From an uncultured Kordia sp. (GTDB lineage Bacteria; Bacteroidota; Bacteroidia; Flavobacteriales; Flavobacteriaceae), in assembly GCF_947489565.1 (NCBI RefSeq), contig NZ_CANLEA010000016.1:80007-144006 (forward strand): DNA of 64,000 nt, in the 5' to 3' direction. A program made the translations under genes and the position numbers. The notes below the pieces were generated by a model. The model made no database searches. It saw only the letters and a list, made by a program, of their open reading frames with translations, and had not been told where the DNA came from. Shown one piece after another: positions 9,752 to 19,270 of the stretch. The number at the start of each line of letters is the position of its first letter. Position 1 is the first letter of the stretch.

Positions 9752-10729
9752 TTATTCTATGTTAATATTTGTTGAATAGTGTATTTTTCCTGTAGCATCT
9801 ACAATAATGCATTCAATATTGTTCAGTTGATTTACCATGTGTAAGCCAACATCTTTTCCTGTGACAAAAATGGACGTTGCTAATGCATCTGCTAATTCAG
9901 CGCTTGGTGCTAATACACTTACACTCACAATTCCGCTACTTGGATATCCCGTACGCGGATCAATGATATGTGTGTATTTTTTTCCGTTGAATTCTACTTG
10001 CTTTTCATAATTTCCTGAGGTTACAATCGCTTGTTCTTTGATAGGAATCATAGCAAAAACCTTATTTTTATTGAGCGGATTTTTGATGGCAACTTTAAAA
10101 TCTTTACCGTCAATTTGCGTTCCCCAAGTGCTTAAATCGCCTGAAGCATTGATGATTCCGGCTTTTACATTTTGTGTTTGCAATAACTTTTTTGCTTTGT
10201 CTGCCGCATATCCTTTTCCAATAGCGCCAAAGCCAATTTTCATTCCTTTGTGCTTTAAAAAGACCGTTTGTTTTTCTTTGTTTAGAATGATATTTTCATA
10301 CCCAACTTTCGCAACAGATTGCTGAATGGCTTCCGCAGATGGCATTTCCGTCATGCTTCCATCAAACTTCCAAATACGGTCCATAGAAGCATAACTAATA
10401 TCAAAAGCTCCATTGGTTAGTTTGGATATTTGTATTGATCGTTCAATTAATTGAAATAATTCTGCATCTACTTTTACAGCTTGTATCCCTGCATTTTTAT
10501 TGACCAGTGATGTTTGCGAATTTTTATCCCAAGAAGAAATGAGTTTTTCAATCCGAGATATTTCGGCAACAGCCATATTTATATAAGTATTTCCTTCCGC
10601 TTTGGTATTCGCCATGACAGAAATATCAAAACGGCTTCCCATCAATTTAAGCGTTCGTTTATAGGATTCTTGCGCATTGCTCACGCAAAAACACAATAGT
10701 AGTATGTATGTAGCAAGTGATTTTGACAT
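9752..10729 (-). CDS. apbE: FAD:protein FMN transferase
   Basis: 325 residues with a signal peptide at 1-19 (ending VSNAQ). ApbE enzymes attach FMN from FAD to a Thr/Ser of target proteins outside the cytoplasm. Visible family marks are GAIGKGYAADKA near 168-179, the NASGD segment near 194, and IDPRTGYPSSG near 256-266, which carries the metal/FAD site. Length is normal for the family. It is tightly spaced with the thioredoxin-like gene upstream and the DUF4266 gene downstream; all should be one transcript from the ECF-type promoter at 11195. The flavinylated substrate is not obvious in this window. Confidence 0.92.
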   Translation of the reverse strand: MSKSLATYILLLCFCVSNAQESYKRTLKLMGSRFDISVMANTKAEGNTYINMAVAEISRIEKLISSWDKNSQTSLVNKNAGIQAVKVDAELFQLIERSIQISKLTNGAFDISYASMDRIWKFDGSMTEMPSAEAIQQSVAKVGYENIILNKEKQTVFLKHKGMKIGFGAIGKGYAADKAKKLLQTQNVKAGIINASGDLSTWGTQIDGKDFKVAIKNPLNKNKVFAMIPIKEQAIVTSGNYEKQVEFNGKKYTHIIDPRTGYPSSGIVSVSVLAPSAELADALATSIFVTGKDVGLHMVNQLNNIECIIVDATGKIHYSTNINIE

Positions 10730-10731
10730 TA

Positions 10732-11157
10732 TTAAAAAGCATTTAGTTTTTTAATGTATGCTTCGGGAGCTATTTTTTGGTAGCCTAATTGTCCTAATTG
10801 TTTTCCTGTTTCGTCTAAAATCACTACTAAAGGAAAATATCCGTTGGGATTGTATTTTTCTGCTAATTGCTCATTTTGAGTCTGTAATTCTTTGGAGAGT
10901 TTATTTTTTTTACGTCTTGGAAAATCTGCTTTTAGCAAGGTGTAATTTGCTTTAGCATACGATTTGAAGGTTTCTGAATCCCAAATTTCACGCTCTAGTT
11001 TCATACAAGGCGCACACCAATCGGAACCAGAAAACACAAGAATGATGTGTTGATTTTTAGTACTTGCTTCCTTTTTTGCGGTTTCAAAGTTTGCATGCCA
11101 TTCTTGACCAAAACTTACTGTAGAAACAAGTAATAAGATGTACATTAATTTACTCAT
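10732..11157 (-). CDS. Periplasmic thioredoxin-like protein
   Basis: 141 residues with a short signal peptide (MSKLMYILLLVSTVSFGQ). The redox motif is CAPC, in SDWCAPCMK near 44-52, followed by a lysine-rich linker and the cis-Pro segment GYFPLVV near 108-114. This resembles the small thioredoxin-7 type partners of ApbE operons, which probably keep cysteines of the other operon members reduced. First gene of the operon; its start is 38 bp from an ECF-type promoter. Confidence 0.85.
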   Translation of the reverse strand: MSKLMYILLLVSTVSFGQEWHANFETAKKEASTKNQHIILVFSGSDWCAPCMKLEREIWDSETFKSYAKANYTLLKADFPRRKKNKLSKELQTQNEQLAEKYNPNGYFPLVVILDETGKQLGQLGYQKIAPEAYIKKLNAF

Positions 11158-11194
11158 AAAAAGATTAAATTTTACTGTTGTTAATTATAGTTAT

Positions 11195-11221
11195 GACACT
11201 AAAAAAAACATCTACCCTATT
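11195..11221 (-). promoter_or_regulatory. ECF-type promoter, thioredoxin-apbE operon
   Basis: Minus strand: AATAGGGT, 16 bp, GTC. Boxes and spacing match the four other sites. It faces away from the sigma-factor gene at 11278. Confidence 0.7.
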
Positions 11222-11277
11222 TTATTTGTCCTTTTTTTGAGAGTTTTACCTATTTTTGAAACCCAGATTTGAATTAA

Positions 11278-11799
11278 ATGTCAGAGAAAGAACCTTCTAT
11301 TTGCGAAGAAAAAAATTATAACGAGCTGTTTCGTAAGTTTTACGAACCCGCTACGAAGTACATTTATTATAAGTGTGGAAACTTGCAACGCGCAGAAGAT
11401 ATTGTTCAAAATGTATTTATTAAACTCTGGAAACTTTGCGCTACTATTACATTCTCAAAAGCTAAATCTTATATATATACCGCTAGTAATAATTCGTTCT
11501 TAAATGAAATAGCACATGAAAAGGTAATTTTGAAACATCAAAAGACTGTTGTAGAGAATACCGATCATGAAAGTCCTGATTTTTTGATTGAAGTAGAAGA
11601 GTTCAGAATCAAACTAAAAGAAGCTATTAATACACTCAATCCAAAAGAAAGAGAAGTCTTTTTGATGAGTCGCGTTGAAAATAAAACATATCGTGAAATT
11701 GCCGAAATTACAGGCTTAACCGTAAAAGCAATTGAACGCAGAATGAGCAAAGCTTTAAAGGAGTTACGAGCAATTTTAGGAAAAGAAATAAAAATTTAA
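11278..11799 (+). CDS. ECF sigma factor (FecI-like)
   Basis: 173 residues with region 2 (about 14-80, including YYKCGNLQRAEDIVQNVFIKLW-like core) and region 4 (about 115-168, with LNPKEREVFLMSR and a YREIAEITGLTVKAIERRMS helix-turn-helix). The length and the downstream FecR-type anti-sigma plus TonB receptor are the standard Bacteroidota surface-signalling set. A plausible housekeeping promoter, TATTTTTG at about 11250, lies upstream of its own start, while an ECF-type site overlaps its stop codon, so it appears to drive its anti-sigma/receptor genes rather than itself. Confidence 0.93.
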   Translation: MSEKEPSICEEKNYNELFRKFYEPATKYIYYKCGNLQRAEDIVQNVFIKLWKLCATITFSKAKSYIYTASNNSFLNEIAHEKVILKHQKTVVENTDHESPDFLIEVEEFRIKLKEAINTLNPKEREVFLMSRVENKTYREIAEITGLTVKAIERRMSKALKELRAILGKEIKI

Positions 11800-11824
11800 T
11801 AGGGTACGCGCCTTTTTAAATGTC
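11798..11824 (+). promoter_or_regulatory. ECF-type promoter, anti-sigma and receptor genes
   Basis: AATAGGGT, 16 bp, GTC. The first box overlaps the stop codon of the sigma gene and the GTC lies 24 bp before the anti-sigma start. This is the site that links the motif to this sigma factor. Confidence 0.7.
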
Positions 11825-11847
11825 TAGTTAATAAGAAACTAAAATGT

Positions 11848-12753
11848 ATGATGGAAAATTACGATACAGATGAGTCATTTTTAGGGCGATGGATTGCTGG
11901 CGAACTTTCTGATGAAGAACGTATTGCATTTGAGAAGACAGACGTTTTTAAGCAATTTGATATTATCAATAGAGAAGCGCAACTTTTGGATGGACCAACT
12001 ATTGACGTGGAACGTGCTTTACAGACTGTAAAAGCAAGACTTGCTAACAAACCTAAAAAAGGAAAATTAATCAAGCTATGGAGAAATATCTCAGTAGCTG
12101 CAATTATCATTTTATCAACCGGAATTTTTCTAACCTCATCTAAAACATACACCACAGGAATTGGTCAATCGCAAACAATTACGCTTGCAGATGGTTCTAC
12201 TGTAAATTTGAATGCAAATTCAAGTATTTCACATAAACGTTTCTTTTGGTCATCTAATAAAACAGTGGAATTAAAAGGAGAAGCTTATTTTACAGTTGCA
12301 AAAGGCGATGATTTTAGTGTGGAAACTTCTAAAGGAACTGTTGCCGTTTTAGGTACTGAATTTAATATTAAAGATCGTGCTGATTTTGTATTGAAATGTT
12401 ACGAAGGAAAAGTTCAATTCACACAAAATAACAACACAGACAATACGTATATCTTAACAAAAGGAATGCAAGTAGCTATTACCAAAGATGCTTTGAAAGA
12501 AGCTACTTTTACAGAAGAAACACCTGCATGGAAACAAGGAGTTTCTACGTTTACGCAACAACCATTATCGGAAGTTTTAAATGAGTTGTCTTTGTATTTT
12601 GATATTACTTTTGATACTTCAAATATTGACATCAATCGTTTGTTTTCAGGACGATTTTATCACACTGATTTAAACAATGCATTAAAAGCAACCTTAGTGC
12701 CAATGGGAATTACATATAAAAAAGCAAACAATAAAATTATACTCAACAAATAG
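11848..12753 (+). CDS. FecR-family anti-sigma factor
   Basis: 301 residues. A cytoplasmic N-terminal region (1-75, with FLGRWIAGELSDEE) binds sigma. One membrane helix at about 83-100 (ISVAAIIILSTGIFL) is followed by a periplasmic FecR domain (TITLADGSTVNLNANSSISH, GEAYFTV, TEFNIK) and a DUF4974-like C-terminal region (about 225-300). It should transmit receptor occupancy to the sigma factor encoded just upstream. An ATG at 11844 is out of frame; the ATG at 11848 is chosen. Confidence 0.92.
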   Translation: MMENYDTDESFLGRWIAGELSDEERIAFEKTDVFKQFDIINREAQLLDGPTIDVERALQTVKARLANKPKKGKLIKLWRNISVAAIIILSTGIFLTSSKTYTTGIGQSQTITLADGSTVNLNANSSISHKRFFWSSNKTVELKGEAYFTVAKGDDFSVETSKGTVAVLGTEFNIKDRADFVLKCYEGKVQFTQNNNTDNTYILTKGMQVAITKDALKEATFTEETPAWKQGVSTFTQQPLSEVLNELSLYFDITFDTSNIDINRLFSGRFYHTDLNNALKATLVPMGITYKKANNKIILNK

Positions 12754-12800
12754 TAGAATTTATTTAAATCCTTACATTTGTATGCCTTAAGATCAAATAT

Positions 12801-15443
12801 ATGAAACAGCTTTGTGCTTTATTTTTATTTTTGACATTTACCTTTTCTAATGCTCAAAATAAAGATTATAACTACCAAAATGCACCGCTTTTACAAGTCA
12901 TTAAAGAAGTAGAAAAACAATACGATCTTTCGTTTTCGTATGCCAACGATTTAATTCAAAATAAGTCTATTACTCTAAAGGTATCTCAGCTAGAACTTTC
13001 AGAATTATTAGTCATCTTAGAAGCTCAAACAGGATTGACTTTTGATAAACTATCCGAGAAACAAATTATTATTGCCCCCAAAAAGGTAGCAGATAAAATT
13101 TGCGGATATGTGTTAGATGCCACTACACGAATGCCTATTCCGTTTGCAACAATTAGTGATAACGAAAACCAGCAAGTTTCTACAAATTTGAATGGTTTTT
13201 TTACGATTAATAAAACGACTGCCAATCTTTTTACGGCAAACAATTTGGGCTATGAAGCACAACAATTTTCTGGAAGTGAAGATTGTATTCAAATCTATTT
13301 AACACAAGGAATAGAATCCTTGGAAGCGGTTGTTATTGCTGGATATATTACCAATGGAATTGACCGAAATAAAGATGGTTCTATCTCTGTAAGCACGAAA
13401 CGTTTGGGTATTTTGCCTGGCTTGCTTAATGCAGATATTTCGCAAAGTATTCAATTGATCCCTGGAATTTCAACCTTGGACGAATCGGCTACAGGAATTC
13501 AAATTCGAGGTGGATCTCCTGATCAAAATTTAATTTTATACGATAATATTAAACTCTATAATACAGGCCATTTTTACGGAATGTTTTCTTTATTCAATCC
13601 GTTTGCTACACAAAAAGCTACTATTTTCAGATCGGGAACAAGTGCTAGTTATGGAGATCGTATTTCTGGTATTATTGATATTTCTAGTGGAGAAGATATT
13701 CCTGAAAAAACCAATGGCGGATTCGAAATTGACGGTTTGGCTGTAAACGGATATGTAAAAACGCCTTTATCGGACAAAGCCGCTTTGTACCTGTTTGCAC
13801 GCCGCTCGTATCCTGATGTATGGAAAACGCCAACCTATATAAGTTATGCCGATAAAATTTTTACCAATTTTGGAGTCGCAAGAGATGTTAATGGAAGTGT
13901 TTTAGAGCTAGAAACTGATGACGATTTTAACCGTGAAAGCAGTAATAACGATTTTGACTTTGCCGATATCAACACAAAAATTGTTGTAAAACCAAATGAT
14001 AAAAACACACTTTCTGTTGGCGGATTGTATACACGAAATCGCTTAGATTTTAACTTTACTGGCGGCGATGAGTTATTGCTCGATTCACTCATTACCAAAA
14101 ATAAAGGTTTGAGTTTTGAATGGAAACATCGCACAAGCCTAAAACAACAAGAAAAGTTGACTGTATATTTTTCAGAATACAATTCTTTCTATCAAAATAA
14201 AGAATTAAAAGATGAAGATGGCAATGGAACGCTCGATTTGGAAGAGATTAATACACGTCAAAATGATATTGTTGACGTTGGCGCCAATTTTTCTTTGACA
14301 CGAAACCTTACCGATTCACAAAAATTGACTGCGGGTTATCAACTTTCGTATACCGATTTGGATGTTATTATTAGAAAAGTAAAACCGCTTGACAACGAAA
14401 GAGAAGATTCTGGACAAAGTGATACTAACTTTAAAAATGCGTTGTTTGGAGAATATACCTTAAGTTTTGAAAATAAAGCCTTTATCAATGCTGGTGTACG
14501 ATTGGTTCATTATAATTCTGTAGACCGATTTTTGTTAGAACCACGCATTAATTTTGAATATCCTTTAAACGATCGTTTTCGTGTAAAAACCGCTATTGAA
14601 CGTAGAAATCAACCTATTTCGCAGCTGATAGAATTTAATCATACAGAATTGCGTTTGGAAAACAATTTATGGCGTTTATCAGATGACAATCAATATCCAT
14701 TATTATCGAGCAATCAGATTTCTGGAGGAATTTTATACAGTCATAAAAACCTAAATATTGATGTTGATGCGTATTATAAAGAATTGGAAGGTTTAACCAC
14801 TTTTACCAGTGGTTTTAGCAATCCGTTAGAAATTTTGGAAGCTGGAGAAAGTTCTATCAAAGGAATTGATGTTTTATTAAAATATCGATGGAATGCTTAT
14901 AAAATTTGGGCAGGTTATACCTTTAATGATATTACGTTTAAGTTTCCAAATTTACAAGGCAATTCAGAATTCCCAGGAAACAACGACATTACACATGCGT
15001 TCCGAATTTCCAACACACTTAAAGTTGACAATTGGCAATTTTCATTAGGTTGGCAAATTCGATCGGGAAAACCCGTAACTCCTGTAAATAGTTATGTTAT
15101 TGAAATTGATGCTGATGGAGAAAATGCAGGTGTGGTAAATTTTGGACCTATCAATAGTGATCGACTGCCTTCTTTTCATCGTTTAGATGCTTCTATTTTA
15201 TATGATTTCAATATTAAAAAACTACGTGCACAAGCAGGTTTTTCAGTGTTGAACTTGTACAATAGAGTAAAACCGATTAACGTAATTTATAAAGCAGAAC
15301 GCAAACCTTTGGATGATGGCGGAATTGCTATTCCAGGTACTACAGGTTCAACTCCAGAAGAATTGGAAGTCATTTTAGAACAAGTGATTCAACGTTTTTC
15401 TCTTGGTTTGACACCGAATGTTTCTTTTAAAATATTCTTTTAA
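12801..15443 (+). CDS. TonB-dependent receptor with STN signalling domain
   Basis: 880 residues with a signal peptide at 1-19. Domain order: secretin/TonB short N-terminal domain (about 22-90, LLQVIKEVEKQYDLSFSYA), carboxypeptidase-like/CNA_B domain (about 97-170), plug (about 180-300, with IQIRGGSPDQNLILYDNI), then the barrel ending in FKIFF. The STN domain is what lets such receptors signal to a FecR partner, here the gene upstream. No SusD-like gene follows, so the ligand is more likely a siderophore, peptide or small metabolite than a polysaccharide. A RiPP precursor lies 105 bp downstream. Confidence 0.92.
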   Translation: MKQLCALFLFLTFTFSNAQNKDYNYQNAPLLQVIKEVEKQYDLSFSYANDLIQNKSITLKVSQLELSELLVILEAQTGLTFDKLSEKQIIIAPKKVADKICGYVLDATTRMPIPFATISDNENQQVSTNLNGFFTINKTTANLFTANNLGYEAQQFSGSEDCIQIYLTQGIESLEAVVIAGYITNGIDRNKDGSISVSTKRLGILPGLLNADISQSIQLIPGISTLDESATGIQIRGGSPDQNLILYDNIKLYNTGHFYGMFSLFNPFATQKATIFRSGTSASYGDRISGIIDISSGEDIPEKTNGGFEIDGLAVNGYVKTPLSDKAALYLFARRSYPDVWKTPTYISYADKIFTNFGVARDVNGSVLELETDDDFNRESSNNDFDFADINTKIVVKPNDKNTLSVGGLYTRNRLDFNFTGGDELLLDSLITKNKGLSFEWKHRTSLKQQEKLTVYFSEYNSFYQNKELKDEDGNGTLDLEEINTRQNDIVDVGANFSLTRNLTDSQKLTAGYQLSYTDLDVIIRKVKPLDNEREDSGQSDTNFKNALFGEYTLSFENKAFINAGVRLVHYNSVDRFLLEPRINFEYPLNDRFRVKTAIERRNQPISQLIEFNHTELRLENNLWRLSDDNQYPLLSSNQISGGILYSHKNLNIDVDAYYKELEGLTTFTSGFSNPLEILEAGESSIKGIDVLLKYRWNAYKIWAGYTFNDITFKFPNLQGNSEFPGNNDITHAFRISNTLKVDNWQFSLGWQIRSGKPVTPVNSYVIEIDADGENAGVVNFGPINSDRLPSFHRLDASILYDFNIKKLRAQAGFSVLNLYNRVKPINVIYKAERKPLDDGGIAIPGTTGSTPEELEVILEQVIQRFSLGLTPNVSFKIFF

Positions 15444-15547
15444 GAATCCAGATAAAAGTTTCTTGTAATTTATAAATTAAGACTACAACACAAAAAATCC
15501 ACGGTTTTATTTCCTTAATTTTATGATCTAATCAAAAATTAGTACTC

Positions 15548-15754
15548 ATGAAAAAAAAGCAATTACAAAGCTTAGCACTTAACAAAAAAGTGGTTTCAAG
15601 CTTAAACGCACAAAAAACTAATGGTGGGTTTGTTAGAATTTCGCCACAAGGAACGGGTCCAGGCTCTGTGCCAAATCCTTGTGAATCTATACAACTTCCA
15701 TGTTCGCATCAAGATACTTGTGATAATTGTCAGACAAATACTGACGAACGATAA
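15548..15754 (+). CDS. RiPP precursor with Bacteroidota lanthipeptide-type leader
   Basis: 68 residues. The leader MKKKQLQSLALNKKVVSSLN...NGG has the L-x-LNK-x-x(V/I)-S-x-L spacing and GG end of Bacteroidota class I lanthipeptide / 'GG' natural product precursors. The core has four Cys (CESIQLPC, CDNC) and several Ser/Thr. No modification enzyme or C39 transporter lies next to it in this window, so processing would be by enzymes elsewhere. A strong terminator follows. Confidence 0.75.
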   Translation: MKKKQLQSLALNKKVVSSLNAQKTNGGFVRISPQGTGPGSVPNPCESIQLPCSHQDTCDNCQTNTDER

Positions 15755-15776
15755 ACTCGCAATAACTTTTAATTTA

Positions 15777-15817
15777 AAACGCTTGCTATTCCACAGAAAT
15801 AGCAAGCGTTTTTTTTA
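15777..15817 (+). terminator. Intrinsic terminator
   Basis: AACGCTTGCTATT and AATAGCAAGCGTT form a long perfect stem around ~7 nt, followed by eight T residues. Confidence 0.9.
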
Positions 15818-15942
15818 TGAACTTCGTTTCTCAAAAACATCATAAAATATCGAGTTTATGAATATTTCACACATTTCTATTAATATAGTATTATCATGAG
15901 TTTAAAATAACGGTTATATTTAGGCATAAATTTTTAAACCCT

Positions 15943-17262
15943 ATGAAATCCATCTACCGCGTACTCGCCATAGTTTTATTTATTACTGCAACACATTCTT
16001 GTAAAACAATACCTGTAGTAGACTCATCTTTGCCTTTTAAAGAGCAGCTTACTCAACTATTTCCAACTGCAAGCATCGATGCTATAAAAACTGGCGATCA
16101 TTTTACAGAAGCCTATCAAGTAGTGATGAATCAGCCTTTAGATCCTAAAAATCCTTCCAAAGGAACTTTTAAGCATTATATGTACGTTTCGCATTCGTCG
16201 TATGAGCAACCAACCGTTTTAATTACGGACGGTTATGCTTCTAACAATCGAACTTCTGAGTTGAGTAAAGTATTGAAAGGAAATCAAATTATTGTTGAGT
16301 ACCGAATGTATGGGAAATCGCGCCCAAATCCACTTCCGTGGGAATATTTAACCAATGACAATGCTATTGAAGATTACCACAACATTGTAACTAAAATGAA
16401 AGCTATTTACAAAGGAAAATGGTTATCGTCCGGAATTAGCAAAGGTGGAGAAACGACGCTTATTTACAGAAGTAAATATCCCAAAGATGTAGATGTTGCC
16501 GTTCCATATGTAGCGCCTATTATTGATGGTGTAGAAGATCAGCGTACCAACGATTTAATCAATTCTGTAGGTACCGATGCATGTCGTTTAGCCATTAAAA
16601 AATACCAAAGAGCCATCTTACATAACAGAGAAGCTGTTTTAACCATAATGAAACAACATGCTGCTGCCAAAAACATGAAATTTACAAAAGTACCTTATGA
16701 AGAAGCTTTGGAATATGCCGTATTGGAATTTCCGTTTTCTTTTTGGCAATGGGGCGGAAAATGTGAAGCAATTCCTGCCGAGGATGCATCTCCTCAAGAA
16801 TTATTTGACTATGTAAATACAATTGTAGGCGTGAGCTTTTACAGTGATGCAATATTTGAATATTACTTGCCTTCTTTCTATCAACACGTAAAAGAATTAG
16901 GTTATTATGGTTTCGATTTAGAACCTGTAAAAGATTTACTAAAAGTGGTAAAAAGCGCTACCAATAAACGTTTTGCTCCTAGTAATGTAGATCTAACGTA
17001 TAATCCAAATTATATAAAAAAGGTTCGAAATTATATCGAAAATAAAGGAGACAAAATATTATACATTTATGGAGCTTATGATCCTTGGGGCGCCTGTGCT
17101 CCTTCTCCAAAACCACATGTAGATGCTTTAATGATGGTGCTCGATGGCGCAGATCATAGTACGCGTATCAAACATTTTTCAAAAGAAGATCAAGAAAAAA
17201 TATATACCAAACTACAAGAATGGTTAGGAGAAGAAACAACAGTATATCCTTTAAATAAGTAG
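15943..17262 (+). CDS. Secreted S37/S28-type serine peptidase
   Basis: 439 residues. Lipoprotein-like signal with Cys at about 20 (THSC). The alpha/beta-hydrolase elbow GISKGG near 166-171 gives the nucleophile; D in YGAYDPWG near 382 and H in GADHSTR near 407 complete the triad. The sequence most resembles Streptomyces PS-10 / tripeptidyl-aminopeptidase (MEROPS S37) and related S28 enzymes, which remove tripeptides or cut after proline. It is followed after 1 bp by the GH63-like gene, so the two are probably co-transcribed. Confidence 0.75.
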   Translation: MKSIYRVLAIVLFITATHSCKTIPVVDSSLPFKEQLTQLFPTASIDAIKTGDHFTEAYQVVMNQPLDPKNPSKGTFKHYMYVSHSSYEQPTVLITDGYASNNRTSELSKVLKGNQIIVEYRMYGKSRPNPLPWEYLTNDNAIEDYHNIVTKMKAIYKGKWLSSGISKGGETTLIYRSKYPKDVDVAVPYVAPIIDGVEDQRTNDLINSVGTDACRLAIKKYQRAILHNREAVLTIMKQHAAAKNMKFTKVPYEEALEYAVLEFPFSFWQWGGKCEAIPAEDASPQELFDYVNTIVGVSFYSDAIFEYYLPSFYQHVKELGYYGFDLEPVKDLLKVVKSATNKRFAPSNVDLTYNPNYIKKVRNYIENKGDKILYIYGAYDPWGACAPSPKPHVDALMMVLDGADHSTRIKHFSKEDQEKIYTKLQEWLGEETTVYPLNK

Positions 17263-17263
17263 C

Positions 17264-19255
17264 ATGTTTAAAAAAGTAGTTTTAATAGGTTTCATATGTA
17301 TTTTAATAGGTTGTGAGTCAAATTCAATTCCTGTAAAAACCGCTAACTATGACACTTATTTTAAAGCGACTTCTAATGTTTTAGATTTTTCAATTACTCC
17401 AAATAATACATTTGACAAATCTGGACTCATGTTCTCAGACCAAGGCGCATGGTTTGCATATAGTCTTTCAGATACAATTTCCGTTTCTGGCTTTTCTGGA
17501 CCATTTTTAATGACTGAACAAAATGGTGTTTGGGCTGGGAAGTCTTTGGCAAATTTCACGGTAAAAGACCATTCGTGGGCAAGTATAAATTCTGTGAGTT
17601 ATCTAAGTCATTTGGAGCAAAATTTTAAATCTGACACGATTACTTTATCCCAACAACTCGTTTATTTATCAGGTCATACGGCTTTGATAAAAAATACAAT
17701 TACAAATACTTCTAATGTTGATATAACGATACAACCGCAACTTAGTGGAGGATTATTTGATAACGGAATTTATTTTTCTGGAAATAAAAAAACTATTCAG
17801 ATAAATTCAAATAAAACAACGGCTACAGGATATATACATTCTTTAAATGATATTACTTCTGTAACTATTGATAGTACGCAATATACTAGTTCATTTAAAG
17901 CATTACACTTAAAACCCAATGAGCAAAAAAGTTATATCTGTTCGCAAACGTTCATTTTCCCTGAATATTCATGGAAGGATGAGCAAAAACTAATACAGTC
18001 TGTAAATTTTGATTCGATTGTAAAACAACGTTTATCCGAAAAAAACAAACAACTTACAACACTTATATCATTAAAGAAAGAACTGTTTTCTGGAGAAAAA
18101 TATACTTCGCTACTTGCGAAAGCTATGTTGACTTTACAAAATAATTGGCGAATTCCTGCGGGAGAAATTAAACATGAAGGTTTGTTTCCAAGTTATCATT
18201 ATAAATGGTTTAATGGTTTCTGGTCTTGGGATTCTTGGAAACACGCGGTTGGACTCTCCTATTTTGATTCAGAATTGGCAAAAAAGCAGATCAAACTCAT
18301 GTTTGATTTTCAAGAAGATGATGGTTTTGTTGCCGATTGTGTTTTTCGTGATACTACTATTGAAGCACACAATTATCGCGATACAAAACCGCCACTATCT
18401 GCTTGGGCAGTTTCTAAAATCTATGAAAAAGACAAGGATCTTGACTTTATAAATTACATGTATCCAAAACTAAAAAAATACCATTATTGGTGGTATGCAA
18501 AACGTGATCATGATCAAGATGGTTTGTGTGAATATGGCGCTACAGATGGTTCTCTTATTGCAGCCAAATGGGAAAGCGGAATGGACAATGCTATTCGTTT
18601 TGACAATTCAAAAATTTTAAAAAATACAGAAGGTGCTTATTCATTAGATCAAGAATCGGTAGATTTAAATGCTTATTTATATGCTGAAAAACTATTCTTG
18701 GCAACGTTGGCAAAGGCACTACAAAAACATAAAGATGCTGACACGTTTTCTGCTGAAGCTGAAGTATTAAAAAAACAAATTCAACAACAGTTTTACGATA
18801 CTACTGATGCATGGTTTTATGATACAAGCCTAGAAGGAACTACTTTTATAAAAGGAGAAGGTTCAGAAGGTTGGATTCCGCTTTGGGCAAAAGTTGCCAC
18901 ACAACAACAAGCAATTGGAGTGAAGAATAATATGATGAATCCTGCCAAATTCTATACAAAAGTTCCGTTCCAGACTATGAGTGCCGATCACCCTAAATTT
19001 AATCCACTCAAAGGATATTGGCGTGGCCCAAACTGGCTCGATCAAGCTTATTTTGGTGTAAAAGGATTGCTAAATTACGGTTTCAAAACAGAAGCCGACC
19101 AAGCCAGTCTACAGATATTAGCAGGTTGTAAAGGTCTTATTGAAAAAGGAACTTCTATTCGCGAAAACTACCATCCAATTACTGGAGAAGGATTAAATGC
19201 TAAAAACTTTAGTTGGAGTGCCGCACACGTAATGATGCTACTCATAGAAGACTAA
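17264..19255 (+). CDS. GH63-like glycosidase lipoprotein
   Basis: 663 residues with lipobox LIGC (Cys 17). An N-terminal beta-sandwich (to ~250) precedes an (alpha/alpha)6 barrel containing FNGFWSWDSWKHA, EAHNYRDTKPPLSAWA, a WESGMDNAIRFD segment and YWRGPNW, the pattern of glycoside hydrolase family 63 (processing alpha-glucosidase / mannosylglycerate hydrolase relatives). Length fits the bacterial members. The substrate cannot be read from sequence. It starts 1 bp after the peptidase stop. Confidence 0.8.
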   Translation: MFKKVVLIGFICILIGCESNSIPVKTANYDTYFKATSNVLDFSITPNNTFDKSGLMFSDQGAWFAYSLSDTISVSGFSGPFLMTEQNGVWAGKSLANFTVKDHSWASINSVSYLSHLEQNFKSDTITLSQQLVYLSGHTALIKNTITNTSNVDITIQPQLSGGLFDNGIYFSGNKKTIQINSNKTTATGYIHSLNDITSVTIDSTQYTSSFKALHLKPNEQKSYICSQTFIFPEYSWKDEQKLIQSVNFDSIVKQRLSEKNKQLTTLISLKKELFSGEKYTSLLAKAMLTLQNNWRIPAGEIKHEGLFPSYHYKWFNGFWSWDSWKHAVGLSYFDSELAKKQIKLMFDFQEDDGFVADCVFRDTTIEAHNYRDTKPPLSAWAVSKIYEKDKDLDFINYMYPKLKKYHYWWYAKRDHDQDGLCEYGATDGSLIAAKWESGMDNAIRFDNSKILKNTEGAYSLDQESVDLNAYLYAEKLFLATLAKALQKHKDADTFSAEAEVLKKQIQQQFYDTTDAWFYDTSLEGTTFIKGEGSEGWIPLWAKVATQQQAIGVKNNMMNPAKFYTKVPFQTMSADHPKFNPLKGYWRGPNWLDQAYFGVKGLLNYGFKTEADQASLQILAGCKGLIEKGTSIRENYHPITGEGLNAKNFSWSAAHVMMLLIED

Positions 19256-19270
19256 CAATCGACAAATTTA

